From positions 3,038,001 through 3,102,000 of the forward strand of contig AP026543.1 of NCBI GenBank assembly GCA_026075535.2: a DNA stretch of 64,000 nt, written 5' to 3'. Positions within the stretch are counted from its first letter, which is position 1, and every line of letters starts with the position of its first letter. Source of the stretch: Tricholoma matsutake (Eukaryota > Basidiomycota > Agaricomycetes > Agaricales > Tricholomataceae). The translations under genes were made by a program, and so were the position numbers. The notes under the pieces were generated by a model, which saw nothing but the letters and a program-made list of their open reading frames with translations, had not been told where the DNA came from and searched no databases. Positions 1 through 9,134 of the stretch are shown piece after piece.

Positions 1-792
1 CTTTCATGATCACCCGGATCTTTGAGTAGGCTTCTTCACCTTTCTTCTTTGGGAATGACCAATTTTCAGCCCTCGTCTCCCCTTTCTTATGTTTGGTTGC
101 TCTGTGTCCTGATTGGTGGCACACAAAGCATAATCCCTTCTTTGTATGCTCAATCCTCTCTTGATTGGAGAGTCGGTTAATCTTGAGTGGACCTTCCTTT
201 GATTTGGAGTTGGGCAGCTTCCTTGCTAAGGCCTCTTGTGCCTTCCCAGCTATGGCCCTTGCTCTTCTCCATTGTCCGTCATACTTGGAGGTGGCATTGA
301 TCATCCCTTCTAACGTGGTGGGGATTGTTTCCATGTTAAAGACTCTCTCGAGGAGTCTTGGGTTCAGCCCATCCATGAAGAGCTCAATGAGGGCGGTGTC
401 ATCATTGATTCCCACCTTCTCTTGCAGGATTTGGAACTGCGCTATGTAGTCCTCCAGGTCTGTCCCTGCTTCAATGTTTTCATGTCTGTCCTGGCTCTGC
501 CAGCTTCGTCAATCAGTGTGAACGCCGTTTTGAGCGCCACTTCGAAGGTCGACCATGTTCCTAGGTCTTCCTTCTCTGCCCATGTCTGTTCCCAGGGTGT
601 GGCAGTTCCTCCGTTCATGAATGACAATGCGAAGATGATTTTCTTTTCATCAGTGTCATAGATTCCATGGTTCACTCTCAAATAGAGTTTTACTTCTTGT
701 AAGAACTTTGCAGTTCTCGTTCGGTCCCCTGTGAAGTCAGAGGGGGTTTGGATTCTAATCTCCTTGGTAGATGCGGTGGGTTTGGTAGACAT
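1..792 (-). pseudogene. Gypsy A Gag (partial, frameshifted)
   Basis: Gag packages the retrotransposon RNA into virus-like particles. The frame opens at ATG 792 and reads as a retrotransposon gag domain (tryptophan-rich helices around residues 50-85) up to about 440, where it stops; the continuation is in another frame from about 475-485 downwards, so a small indel has broken it. The downstream frame carries a zinc knuckle at about 91-133, CFVCHQSGHRATKH, i.e. C-x2-C-x4-H-x4-H with His in place of the usual last Cys. The 3' part, including any protease and pol, is outside the window. The homologous fragment at 61024-61305 supports ATG 792 as the true start because similarity fades just upstream of it. 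Confidence 0.8.
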
Positions 793-1076
793 GTTAGCAT
801 TGTCGTTGGATAGGGAGAATGGATCTCGTTCTGGGGTTTCTTCTTTATCAAAGGATCTAAAATCCTCTTCGTCGAGGTATCAGGGTTCTTCGTCACTGGT
901 TCTCCTTGAGAACCACTTCTGTGCTGGTTCCAAGTATCATACTAGTCGACCCTGGTATCTATACCACGGGGTTCTTCCTGATGATGATGCTCCAGTTGGA
1001 GGTCTGTCTGAGCTTTGTCTGAAAGATGTTGTGTCTGCACCTAGGTAGGTGGACTTCATAGATCAGCTTGACCTTT

Positions 1077-1830
1077 TGTTAAGACTATAGGTCTCAACTC
1101 AGCCTAGTCTTCGTATGTTGCAGTTGGAGGCTTTCCAACTGTATCGGTTCTTGCAGTAAGAGGCTTTCTTACTGTATTGGGTTCTGTTCAGGACTTGGTG
1201 CTTCCTAAGTCGATACGGCTATCCATACTCAGAGGCTTTCTGAGTAGACCGTTGATTTGTGTATCACAGTTGGAGGCTTTCCAACTGTCGAGTTTGAGTT
1301 ATCACAGCTAGGGGCTTCCTAAGCTGTCAAGTGTTCTGGTTGAGTCTAAGACCATTATTTGAATTAGGTCAAGCTGAGGAATACAGGCAGTATTACTACA
1401 GCTTATATACGGTTCGAAGATATCTATTGTCCAATCGGAATGTAGGATCATTATCAAGTATAAATAGAAAGAACAATAGAAAAGACACGCCTCATGCCTT
1501 GCATGAGGCATCTGATGTCACAGAGTGCTGCGGTGCAGCATGTCAGGGATCAATAAGAGAATAGCCTCATGCCTGGCATGAGGCATGCGATGTTATGGAT
1601 CCAATGTCAAGGATCCAATGTCAAGGATATGCTGCAGCGCAGCATGTCGATCGTGAGTGTCCAACATCACAGACCTCATGTCAAAGGGCTGTCATATCAC
1701 AGCATGCATGGGAGTGGGTTCAGATGCATGGAGTTGCCATGCATCAAAGTGTCTCCCATCGGAAGTGAGTTGAGTCGAACAAGAAAAATGAAGTGCCCAG
1801 TCTTGCAGGTCCAGATAACAAATCATAACA
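1077..1830 (-). repeat. LTR of Gypsy family A (754 bp)
   Basis: In element sense the LTR begins TGTTATGATTTG (at 1830) and ends CTTAACA (at 1077), giving TGTTA...TAACA terminal inverted pentamers. It matches the 549-bp LTR at 60475-61023. A TATATAAG promoter box lies at 1402-1409. Upstream of it in sense are two palindromes with arms GCCTCATGC/GCATGAGGC (1489-1509 and 1564-1584; one in the other copy), so part of the extra length is an internal duplication. Downstream of the TATA box is a run of hairpins, listed separately. Confidence 0.85.
1121..1327 (-). other. Array of six short hairpins with constant loop in LTR-A
   Basis: Six hairpins follow each other: 1121-1141, 1154-1174, 1192-1211, 1226-1246, 1266-1288 and 1304-1327. 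Stems differ (CAGTTGGA, CAGTAAGA, GACTTGG, TACTCAGA, ACAGTTGGA, ACAGCTAGG on the plus strand, each with its own complement) while the five-base loop is GGCTT in five and TGCTT in one (AAGCC/AAGCA in element sense). They lie downstream of the LTR TATA box, so they should be in the transcript. Function unknown. Confidence 0.85.
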
Positions 1831-2405
1831 CATTAGGCAAATATGGTGGTGCACTAAAGGTGGGACTGTCAGAAATGGTGTGTATGGAGTCTGTGGAGCT
1901 TTGGGAAGTGTCATCCACTCTGTACCTGCCTATCTTGGGCAGTGCATTCACAATTTTGGGCATTAGGGGAGAGTTTCCTACTATAAGGGCAACCTCAGCC
2001 TCTAGCAAAGGGAAATCTGAAGTTAAAATTATACTACATATTACAGAGATTGGAGGCACACCCAGCAAAGGGAAATCCAAAGAGAAAACTCTGAGGACCC
2101 CTTTGCCAATGCCCAATATATGTGAAGACTGCAAAAATCAAATAATAATCTAAAAATAGAAAAGGTGGAGATGGGCAGATCAAGGCTGCTGAACAACATC
2201 ATACCAAGGGGTAGATGTTGGAAGGAGTGCTCTGCCTCTAAATATAAAACTGTCAACATGCACAAATGCAATAGAAGGGAAAATTAGTAATGAAATAAGG
2301 AAAAATCATAGAAAATGAAGAATAGGAGGAAATGAAGTGAGAAAAAATATAGGATGAACATAAAAAATAGGAAAAACACATGGGGCATCCCCTAGTCCCC
2401 TTACA
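1831..2405 (-). repeat. Gypsy family B LTR and leader fragment
   Basis: In minus sense it starts TGTAAGGGGACTAGGGG at 2405, as do the copies at 33454 and 48764 (plus strand), and runs through the same leader, including the paired phrase TCCCTTTGCTAGGTGTG / TCCCTTTGCTAGAGGC, to just before the gag start. It is cut at 1831 by the end of LTR-A. The LTR proper is probably only about 190 bp (ending near a CCAACA); the rest is 5' leader. Confidence 0.75.
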
Positions 2406-2706
2406 ACTACATTTTGATTTTTAGGGAAACAAAAAACCTATACTTTTGACCTTATTCAAGGGTATACCCCTGCCAATCTCTACTTGAAAGTTGTGGTGTA
2501 CCCTGAGCTGATGAGTGATGATGGTTTGGTACTTCAACACATCAGTTGCAGAGCAGACAAATGCATGGCTGGCCAAATATAACACCATGTGTCACAAGAT
2601 GCTGCCAGTGAAATTCAACTTCTTTCTTGATGAGATGATTCAGCTGAGGAATATCAAGACACTGGAGAGGTTGGATGGTAGTGAACATCATCCTTTTGAA
2701 CTGTAG
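2406..2706 (+). pseudogene. C-terminal remnant resembling a KDZ-associated cysteine-cluster protein
   Basis: A short open stretch (about 2515-2706) contains FNTSVAEQTNAWLAKY followed by FNFFLDEMI. This resembles, from memory, the C-terminal segment of proteins that accompany KDZ-type transposases in basidiomycetes (a 'xTxxxEQxNxWL ... FNxFLxxM' pattern). The upstream part of the gene is missing: the Gypsy B LTR begins at 2405, immediately before it. Too short to assign a function with confidence. Confidence 0.4.
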
Positions 2707-2894
2707 CTCTGGTAGATTAATACATAGAACAACAAACATCATTGATTGTTATAGTATGGATACAACAAATCTAGGTGGCTACAAGGAATGACATGAGAGA
2801 CAAACACTATGGATACAATGAGAGACAACAAATCTAGGCAGAAGAACACAGGGAACAAGACCCATGATAAAGGAGAACTGAAAAACAAGACATT

Positions 2895-4872
2895 ACCACA
2901 AGGGCACACCCTGTGCAAATACTAGCCAATGGCCTGCTGGTGTGTGGCCTGCAGCCAGTACTCAATCTCATTGTTGGGTGGTAGCCTTTGCCCAACAGCA
3001 ACATTGGTCATGGTAGGTTGTAGACACAAATGGCTCATTGAAGACAACTTTGAAACACTCCCTGAGCAGCAGACCTTGGAGGGCATCTATTTTTGCAAAG
3101 CCATTGCCCATGTCGATCACAAACTGTCTAGTTAGCCATTTCCTACCACTCAACACTGAGGCTGGGAGTGGTGAAGGTGAAGAGGATGGTGAGATCAGAG
3201 AAGGAAGGGTTGAAGATACTGCACTAGAAGAGGCTAAAGTCATTGATGTTGAGGTTGACAGAGCTGACCACAGAGTAGACGTGGTTGTTGATGATCATGG
3301 GGAAGGGTCGCCTGGAGAGCCAGGGACAGTGATAGCATGCAAGAAAGATAGACCAGTAGAAATAGTGAGTGATAGCTGTGGGAAGGCAGGGCAAGGAGAC
3401 TCCATGTCTTGCTGTTCTTGCTTGACAGCTGATCATTTGTATGACCACATAGCTACAATCTCTACCTCTGAATCACTGCTTGCCACTTCTTTTGTCTCTT
3501 CATGTCTTCTTGAACCATATCGTGCTGAGCTTTCATTCCAAGCCAAAAGTCCAGGTGACTGGGAAGTAGCTGTGCCAACCATTCATCAAGATCAAGACAT
3601 GTCACCTTCTCCAATGGAGGAAGAGGTGGCACTCAGTAGTAAGGACATGAGGATAGTCAAGGTCCACCTGTTGCCAATAGGCAGATTTAACTTGATACTG
3701 ATCAAGCATGGTGATATTTGAACCTAGTGCTGCCATAACTTCTGGGGCTTCACTCAGGTGCCAGATAGGCCACATAGCACAGCTGTGAACACTGTGAATT
3801 GTAGCAGGCTCCCCATCTCAGTCCCAGTAAGCAATTTGAAATCACTGGGAGATGACTGGATCAATCTGTAGTGTGCCCTTCTTGATGGCCATGGTTTTGG
3901 TCCTGTCCTCGTACTCCCACATCCATGCTGGATTCATCTGTGTCATGATTGTTGGCCAATGAGATGTAGGCAGGACCATGCTGACAACAGGCTGTGATGA
4001 GGCTGGCAGTTGAGAGGAGGTGGATGGGGTTGGAAAGACAAAATGTGAAGCAAGATGAGAGAAAGACAATGGAGGTGGTGATAGTGATGACAACACAAGC
4101 ACAGATGGACCAGGGCTGTAACCCAAGGAAGCAGTGAGCACCATTTGGTACTCTCTTCTTCATCAGCTTCAAGATGTGGTTCCTCTACAGCAACCTGTAG
4201 GGCTTCCTCACTCTCAGTGTGGCTAACTGGAATATGGCCAAATTGGGGATGGATGAGTGCTCCATCTCCTCTGCAAAGCAATCCAGCGCACTCCTTGCAT
4301 TGTCAGCTGAGAAAGATTTTGATAAGTCAAGTGAGAGGTTGGAAGGTGAACCAAGGGGTGTATGGTAGGTTAGAGGAAGCAGCGGAGATGATAGAGGATG
4401 GCATGGGTGCAGATCATCTTGGGGTTGTGAGGCTGGGCATTTGTCCTTTTGCTGTTCTGAAAGAGAGCCAAAGTTATGACCTGGTGCTGAACATCCACCC
4501 TTTCGATCAATGCAGCACAGTTTACACATCTTATTGAAGCAGGAATGATGAGAAGCCTTGGCACAGGTGTGGTAGGCACAGCTGTTTGTCATTTTTGGCT
4601 GTTGCACCTGGCATGGTTGAAGATTGGGGCATAACATGGATGGAGGATGGGTTGCTTGCTTGTCTTGAGAGGATGCAGCAGGGAAGACATAGTGATTGTT
4701 GCAGGATAGACACTACATTTCAAAGAGATTGTTAGCACCGAATTGATATATCTACATAATAGCACGTACATTGGCTGGGGTGCTTCCCACCCTTTGCAAG
4801 CTTTACTGGAACCAGACCCCCGCATCGAGGGCAGGGGTTGGAGGCTCTGTTGACATTAGGAGAGCTGGGCAT
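2895..4872 (-). pseudogene. Decayed cysteine-rich gene of an Agaricomycete multicopy family
   Basis: Reading from ATG 4872 leftwards: an N-terminal GRF-like motif (PCPRCGGLVPVKLAKGGK...C), a Ser/Pro-rich linker, a second cysteine cluster near 4500-4600 (CAYHTCAKASHHSCFN then CKLCC), and a C-terminal block near 2970-3150 with FVSTTYHDQ and AAGHTPAGHW. I recognise this architecture as a common, uncharacterised Agaricomycete family, often repeated in genomes; function unknown. Several in-frame stops (for example TGA near 3745) and frame changes show it is no longer intact. It is either a transposon-borne gene or an amplified host family. Exon boundaries were not resolved. Confidence 0.5.
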
Positions 4873-5204
4873 CGCGAGGTATCGCAGGTATCGCAAGAGG
4901 AAAACCGGCCACGTCACAATGGTCACATGGGCGTATGCATGATGTCAGCATCCGTAGTGAGGTCGTAGCCGATCGCCGTAGTGAGTTCCCAATGTAATTC
5001 GAAAGGAAACAGCTGAGCTTCGCAAACTTAAACAAGCTAGTACTGTTTAAAATTGAGATCTAACCAAATTCACACTTCGACGGACGCGCTTGCCAGTGAA
5101 CGTTAACGGTATGATTCACGGGAGCATAAGAACAATGATTAATGATATAAGTTTCCGGGTAAAGAACATTACGATGAATGTGTGAATATGTGTGTCCAGC
5201 ACGG
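4873..5204. other. Intergenic region, host island 1
   Basis: No gene seen. It separates the decayed cysteine-rich gene from the 3' end of the thioesterase and marks the left edge of the non-repetitive island; CpG dinucleotides become frequent here, unlike the flanking repeats. Confidence 0.5.
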
Positions 5205-5966
5205 TCATAGATGCGCCTTGGGTTGAGATGCTTGCATCTTGATGTGCACACCAGAGCACACAAGGCGATGGTGTGTCAAGTTCCAAATCTAGATGTCAAC
5301 ATGTTAACTCGCAAAAATAGCCAGTATATCTTCGTGAGATGCACCTCAGTCCTTGCTGAAAGTGCTCTTGCGCCGACAGTCATGGTTGTATTTACTATCC
5401 GGATTCTATCTCCCCTGCACAGTAGTTCAAAATCAACGAGCTTTCAAGATTTTGCTCTGGGCTTACAATTCGGCTGGAGAATGATATACCATATTTAAGG
5501 ACTGCGAGACGTTGAAACGCACAATATCATCCCCAGTAGTTGCGAGGTGGAAGCTTGCCAACGCGAGAGTTGAACAACTTATAGCAGCTGTCAGAAATTC
5601 CACTCATAGTTAGATCAAGGGAACTTACACATCGACAAGAAGAGCAGAACATCCTCCGTGCATAGTTGCCAGTCCGTTGACCATATCTTATTAAAACCGG
5701 ATTGAGACTAAGGACGAGTGGCCACGGGGAGGTGACGAACCATCTTCAATCGTAAGTTCACATACAAATCGACCTTCTAACTTTTGAGGTTCTTCCACTT
5801 TCTTTTCCACAGAAATTTCGGTGACGACCATCCTCTTGAGGATGGACTCGCCAAAACTTGGTTTAGAACCCCTCCTCAGAAAGACATCGGCCGGATTTCC
5901 ATATGCTTGCTTTACTTCATCAGATACATTACCTGTGATATGGCTAACGTCTTGCTTGAGAGACAT
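5205..5966 (-). CDS. Hotdog-fold acyl-CoA thioesterase (PaaI/ACOT13-like), 5 exons
   Basis: Exons (minus strand, first to last): 5966-5741, 5686-5629, 5577-5467, 5414-5345, 5288-5205; 549 nt, 182 aa, phases consistent throughout. The spliced protein has the 4HBT/PaaI hallmarks: MVNGLATMHGGCSALLVD (the HGG motif of the hotdog helix), then a CSTLAL helix, VSQSLNMVYHSPAEL, IVNTTMTVGARALSART, and the C-terminal THHRLVCSGVHIKM. Enzymes of this family hydrolyse acyl-CoA thioesters, usually in cytosol or mitochondria; the acyl chain preference cannot be read here. Introns are 51-56 bp; intron 1 has an unusual GTTCGT donor and intron 2 uses an AAG acceptor. ATG 5966 is the first Met before the conserved region. 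It is divergent from the AlkB-like gene with a 345-bp gap. The frame is intact, unlike the repeats around it. Confidence 0.88.
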
Positions 5967-6311
5967 GGGAGCAAATGACAAGCTGAAGCCGGAAGAAGTT
6001 GATGTATCAGTTATCAGATGAATGAGAACGATCGGGCCGAGCCTCTGCCGACAAATATACCGATTGGTATTGATTCTAACTCGCCGTGGCGACAATATCC
6101 GTATTCTTGAACACTTGTCTGGGCAGGAATGTGGTGGATGTCCGGACAGCTGTTTGACAGAAAATGTCCAAAAATGTCTGGTAGTTTATCATCCGGGTCC
6201 TGCCGAAGTATGGCTGTGTACCGACCGGCGCCCGCCAACATTCCTTTGTGTGCTATATGCACAACTACTGGTACGCCTCCATTATTCCGCAGCTCCAGCA
6301 ATATGCGAAAT
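5967..6311. promoter_or_regulatory. Shared divergent promoter region
   Basis: The 345 bp between the start codons of the thioesterase (minus) and the AlkB-like gene (plus) must hold both promoters unless the AlkB-like gene has upstream exons. No clear TATA box was identified. The overlapping open frames on both strands here look like chance. Confidence 0.4.
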
Positions 6312-7331
6312 ATGATTAGCATGCTGCAGACATTCACCTTGCCATGCTTCCCAGCCAAGCGAAAGCGAGAGTCGGCGGATGACCCAGGACTTGGACTTGG
6401 ACTCGCAAGTCCATGTAAGCGAAAACATCTTCGAATTGATGTACCACCGCTCGAGACCATTGATACGACCCCAGATGGTCACTGTGGCTTGGTGTCTCCT
6501 TCGTTCTCAGAAATATCTCTTCCAGACTCGTTATTTGAAGAGCCAGCCATTATACAAGTAACTGGTGGGTCAGAGCTTACGCCAGCTCTTCGAACTGCCC
6601 CCCCAATCCAGGGTCTATATTTCACACCCACATTGCGCCTTCCAGAAGAAGTCGCAGATGCAGTCATGCGTTTTTGCCTGGATACTTACTTTCAAGCGCC
6701 AGGTGTAAATCAAGTTATGCTCTTTGGGCGTTTTTCTGCCACGCACTCCAATCCAAATGATGTCACGGATGGCCTGGATGTATCGTCTTCTTTAAGCTCC
6801 CCGTCCAATCATGCGCCTGGCTTACCAACCATCCTTCTGCAGCTGCTTTCTACTCTAGATGCGATGCTGTTTCCTTTTCTCCCGCCACAGACGCACGAGC
6901 TCTTGTTTCCGCATATAGAAAAACAAGCGCGGCAGGTTATCCTGAATCTATACGATCCAGGAGAAGGAATTTCACCCCATGTAGATCTTCTTCGGCGGTT
7001 CGGCGATGGGATCGTGGGAGTTAGTCTTGGCAGTGGATGCATCATGCAATTCGCCAATGCGAATGTCAGTTGTGATGAGCAGACTCTCCCCAGTCGTGCG
7101 AATGACAGGAAGCAATGGGACCTCTATCTCCCTGAACGGAGTGTAGTTGTGCTTTCCGAGGATGCTCGATACAGATGGACACATGGCATCGGCAAGTGCA
7201 CAGAGGATTACGTGGCTGTAGCTGGTTCTGACCTTGAAGGATCGACCGGCCAGTGGATCCAACGAGATGTACGTTTAAGCATCACCTTTCGGTGGTTATT
7301 ACCTGGTGCAGATGTTGTTGGAGAGGACTAG
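6312..7331 (+). CDS. AlkB-like 2-oxoglutarate/Fe(II) dioxygenase
   Basis: Single-exon frame, 339 aa from ATG 6312 (the frame is open from 6129, but the weak N-terminal extension is not convincing). The core has NLYDPGEGISPHVD, giving the metal ligands H223 and D225, then VSLGSGCIMQF, the third ligand H291 in RYRWTHGIG, and the 2-oxoglutarate-binding R321-x5-R327 in RLSITFR. This set and the LYLPERSVVVL strand are closest to the AlkB domain of ALKBH8-type proteins, but there is no RRM or methyltransferase domain. Such enzymes oxidatively demethylate or hydroxylate nucleic-acid bases; the substrate here is unknown. The N-terminal 60 residues are basic (KRKRES, CKRKHLR), compatible with nuclear targeting. 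Its stop codon lies inside a short tandem duplication (7327-7414). Confidence 0.88.
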   Translation: MISMLQTFTLPCFPAKRKRESADDPGLGLGLASPCKRKHLRIDVPPLETIDTTPDGHCGLVSPSFSEISLPDSLFEEPAIIQVTGGSELTPALRTAPPIQGLYFTPTLRLPEEVADAVMRFCLDTYFQAPGVNQVMLFGRFSATHSNPNDVTDGLDVSSSLSSPSNHAPGLPTILLQLLSTLDAMLFPFLPPQTHELLFPHIEKQARQVILNLYDPGEGISPHVDLLRRFGDGIVGVSLGSGCIMQFANANVSCDEQTLPSRANDRKQWDLYLPERSVVVLSEDARYRWTHGIGKCTEDYVAVAGSDLEGSTGQWIQRDVRLSITFRWLLPGADVVGED

Positions 7332-7414
7332 TCTAACGTATTTGCATAGAGCGCACGTTGAAAGTGCTCCAACAACTAGTCTAACGTATTTGCATAGAGC
7401 GCACGTTGAAAGTG
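7327..7414. repeat. 40-bp direct repeat overlapping the AlkB-like stop codon
   Basis: A 40-bp unit beginning ACTAGTCTAACG occurs at 7327-7366 and again at 7375-7414 without visible mismatch, with an 8-bp spacer. The TAG stop of the AlkB-like gene (7329-7331) is in the first copy. Confidence 0.85.
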
Positions 7415-7987
7415 TATATACCTCACCGACCTACTGTGCTCGCACCGACTTTGTGCAAGTAGGTTTCGAAAGCGCTTCTGGATATGCCAGACTCACCACC
7501 TCATGGCCAGGATGTGTGACTACTCACGCATTAAAGTGGGCAATCTTATCGATCAACTGTCGTGACGAAATACCACTCATATTTTTCTTGGGTGCTGGAA
7601 ATGCCATGCAAGCCCAACGGCTACCAATAGGAATCCTATCACTTTGCAGCGTTCCTCAGGCTGCAAACTGCAGTACCCGTGCGTATTGATCAGTAATAAA
7701 TCTCTAACTATACATGGTTGAGTAAGCTCTACAATGCCAGCAAGATGACTGGGCAGATCATAACCCATCTGCAAGGATCGTAGAGGGACATCTGCTGGTG
7801 CACTTACCATGGGACTGAGTGACGAGAGACATTTCCTACCCAGATTGACTCATGGTCGAGGAACTCAACTTCGATGCACAATCGCAATCTGAGATGAGAC
7901 TGAACTCGATTAGGACTTTGATGTTACTGCGGCACAGAGCTTGAACTGGCTTGCTTGGTAAGCTACTGTGATTCAATCAGCTGCTTA
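7415..7987. other. Intergenic DNA up to the CACTA-like element
   Basis: No gene or RNA recognised. The open frames here are short and lack similarity I can name. The stretch ends at the TTA target duplication (7985-7987) of the large element. Confidence 0.5.
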
Positions 7988-8026
7988 CACCAGGGGCAAA
8001 AGCTAGGTGCCTTCGAGGCAGTGGGT
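7988..8026 (+). repeat. Left terminal inverted repeat of the CACTA-like element
   Basis: Begins CACCAGGGGCAAAA right after the TTA duplication and includes TGCCTTCGAGGCAGT. Pairs with 20258-20307. Confidence 0.8.
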
Positions 8027-8257
8027 GTCAGAGTAATTATGTAATATTGCCCTTGTGATCGTAACGAAGTTATCAATATATATATCAATAATCATTAAAT
8101 TGGTTAATCATTAATCATTGATCATTGATCATCATGTGGTGCGACAACTTTTGTTGTATTATTCTTGTTACCAGGTTACATACTTTACATAAATATGGAG
8201 TAGCAGTTAGCGCCATGAATACTCCTTTCTTCCATTCCCTTCCTCTTTCACTCAACA

Positions 8258-8828
8258 ATGCCTTCAGTTATATGTACATGCACAGTTTGCAGCATGGAAA
8301 CTGTCCGCATTCATGGTGTTGAACAACCAGGCCAGTCTGTTAGTGGTCCAACTTGTTTGATGCATGAGAAACAGGATAAAAACCCTGCCTTGGCAAGACG
8401 GAAGCCACAATCATCCCCAAGTTCATCATCAAAAAAATCTACAGCTTCCAATTCTCCAACAGGTAAGTGCTAAACTGTTTCCATAAGAATATAGTTGAAA
8501 AGTATAGTACAGATATCAACTTTTCCACTACACTTATTATAAAGATGGTCTGCCTTCTTGTCATCTGGCTCCACACCAGAGCTGGTGTAAGTCGTGCTGT
8601 CACCAATCTACGAGCAATTTGGGTTATCATCTCTGCAACTCTTTATCTTGTTGACATTGCTTTGATGTCATCTGGATTTACTATCAAACTTTCTAATGTC
8701 AAACTTCCTCATGATGTTCATACAGCCTATCAGCTTCACTGCCCTGAACCAGATATCATCTGGACAGGTGCCACAATGTTTTGTTCTTTCTGCCTCTGTA
8801 CCCAACATCAGCTAGAAGACCTTAATAT
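8258..8828 (+). pseudogene. Tnp2-type transposase, 5' part (interrupted by Copia)
   Basis: Starts at ATG 8258 with a cysteine-rich head, CTCTVCSMETVRIHG followed by a C and H about 15 residues on, as in N-termini of fungal Tnp2-type transposases; a GTAAGT donor follows at about 8463. The next coding block (about 8545-8828) reads LVIWLHTRAGVSRAV ... LPHDVHTAYQLHCPEPDIIW, then very soon FCSFCLCTQHQLEDL. In the family as I remember it, about 150 residues including the catalytic core normally separate the PEPDII and FCSFC motifs, so this copy appears internally deleted. The Copia inserted immediately after the EDLN codons; coding resumes at 14512. No functional transposase can be made from it. 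Confidence 0.6.
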
Positions 8829-9102
8829 TGTTGGAGCAGACTATATACGCTGCACAGTGGAAGAGACAACACGTTCCTTACAACCTACCTGGGGTTTACT
8901 TAGACTTACAGCTAGGGTTAGCAGAGGTAAGAACACTGTATTCCTACTACGGTACAGGTTCTCCTTATATACATAATAATAAGGACGTCACATGACTCAG
9001 GAATGTGTTTACCGCATGTATGCACAGTAAGTGCAGTAACATGCGTATGCTGCATGTATTGCCTCATGTATACAGCATGCATCACTGGGATTAATTTCAA
9101 CA
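8829..9102 (-). repeat. Copia 3' LTR
   Basis: 274 bp, ends TGTTGG and TTTCAACA on the plus strand. A purine tract GTTTGAGGGGGGG (minus, 9103-9115) adjoins it on the internal side and would prime plus-strand DNA synthesis. Confidence 0.95.
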
Positions 9103-9134
9103 CCCCCCCTCAAACTGTACAGCACTCTAAGCAG

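Larger units (their letters stand above)
1..1830 (-). mobile_element. Ty3/Gypsy family A element, 5' portion, cut by the window edge
   Basis: Read on the minus strand, a 754-bp LTR (1830 down to 1077) is followed by a short leader and a gag gene that runs off the left edge. A second copy of the same LTR and of part of the gag lies at 60475-61305, which shows this is a repeated family. The other LTR and the target duplication on that side are outside the window. The far end of the LTR at 1830 joins directly to Gypsy family B sequence at 1831, so this copy probably inserted into, or recombined with, a family B element. Confidence 0.85.

Noticed and set aside
1081..1330. CRISPR-like array (regular short repeats with varied spacers)
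   Set aside because: The constant part is only a five-base hairpin loop, and the context is a eukaryotic LTR.
5784..6095. Plus-strand frames over the thioesterase and minus-strand 6014-6460
   Set aside because: The minus-strand exon chain with hotdog motifs explains 5205-5966; 6014-6460 is antisense to the AlkB-like start.
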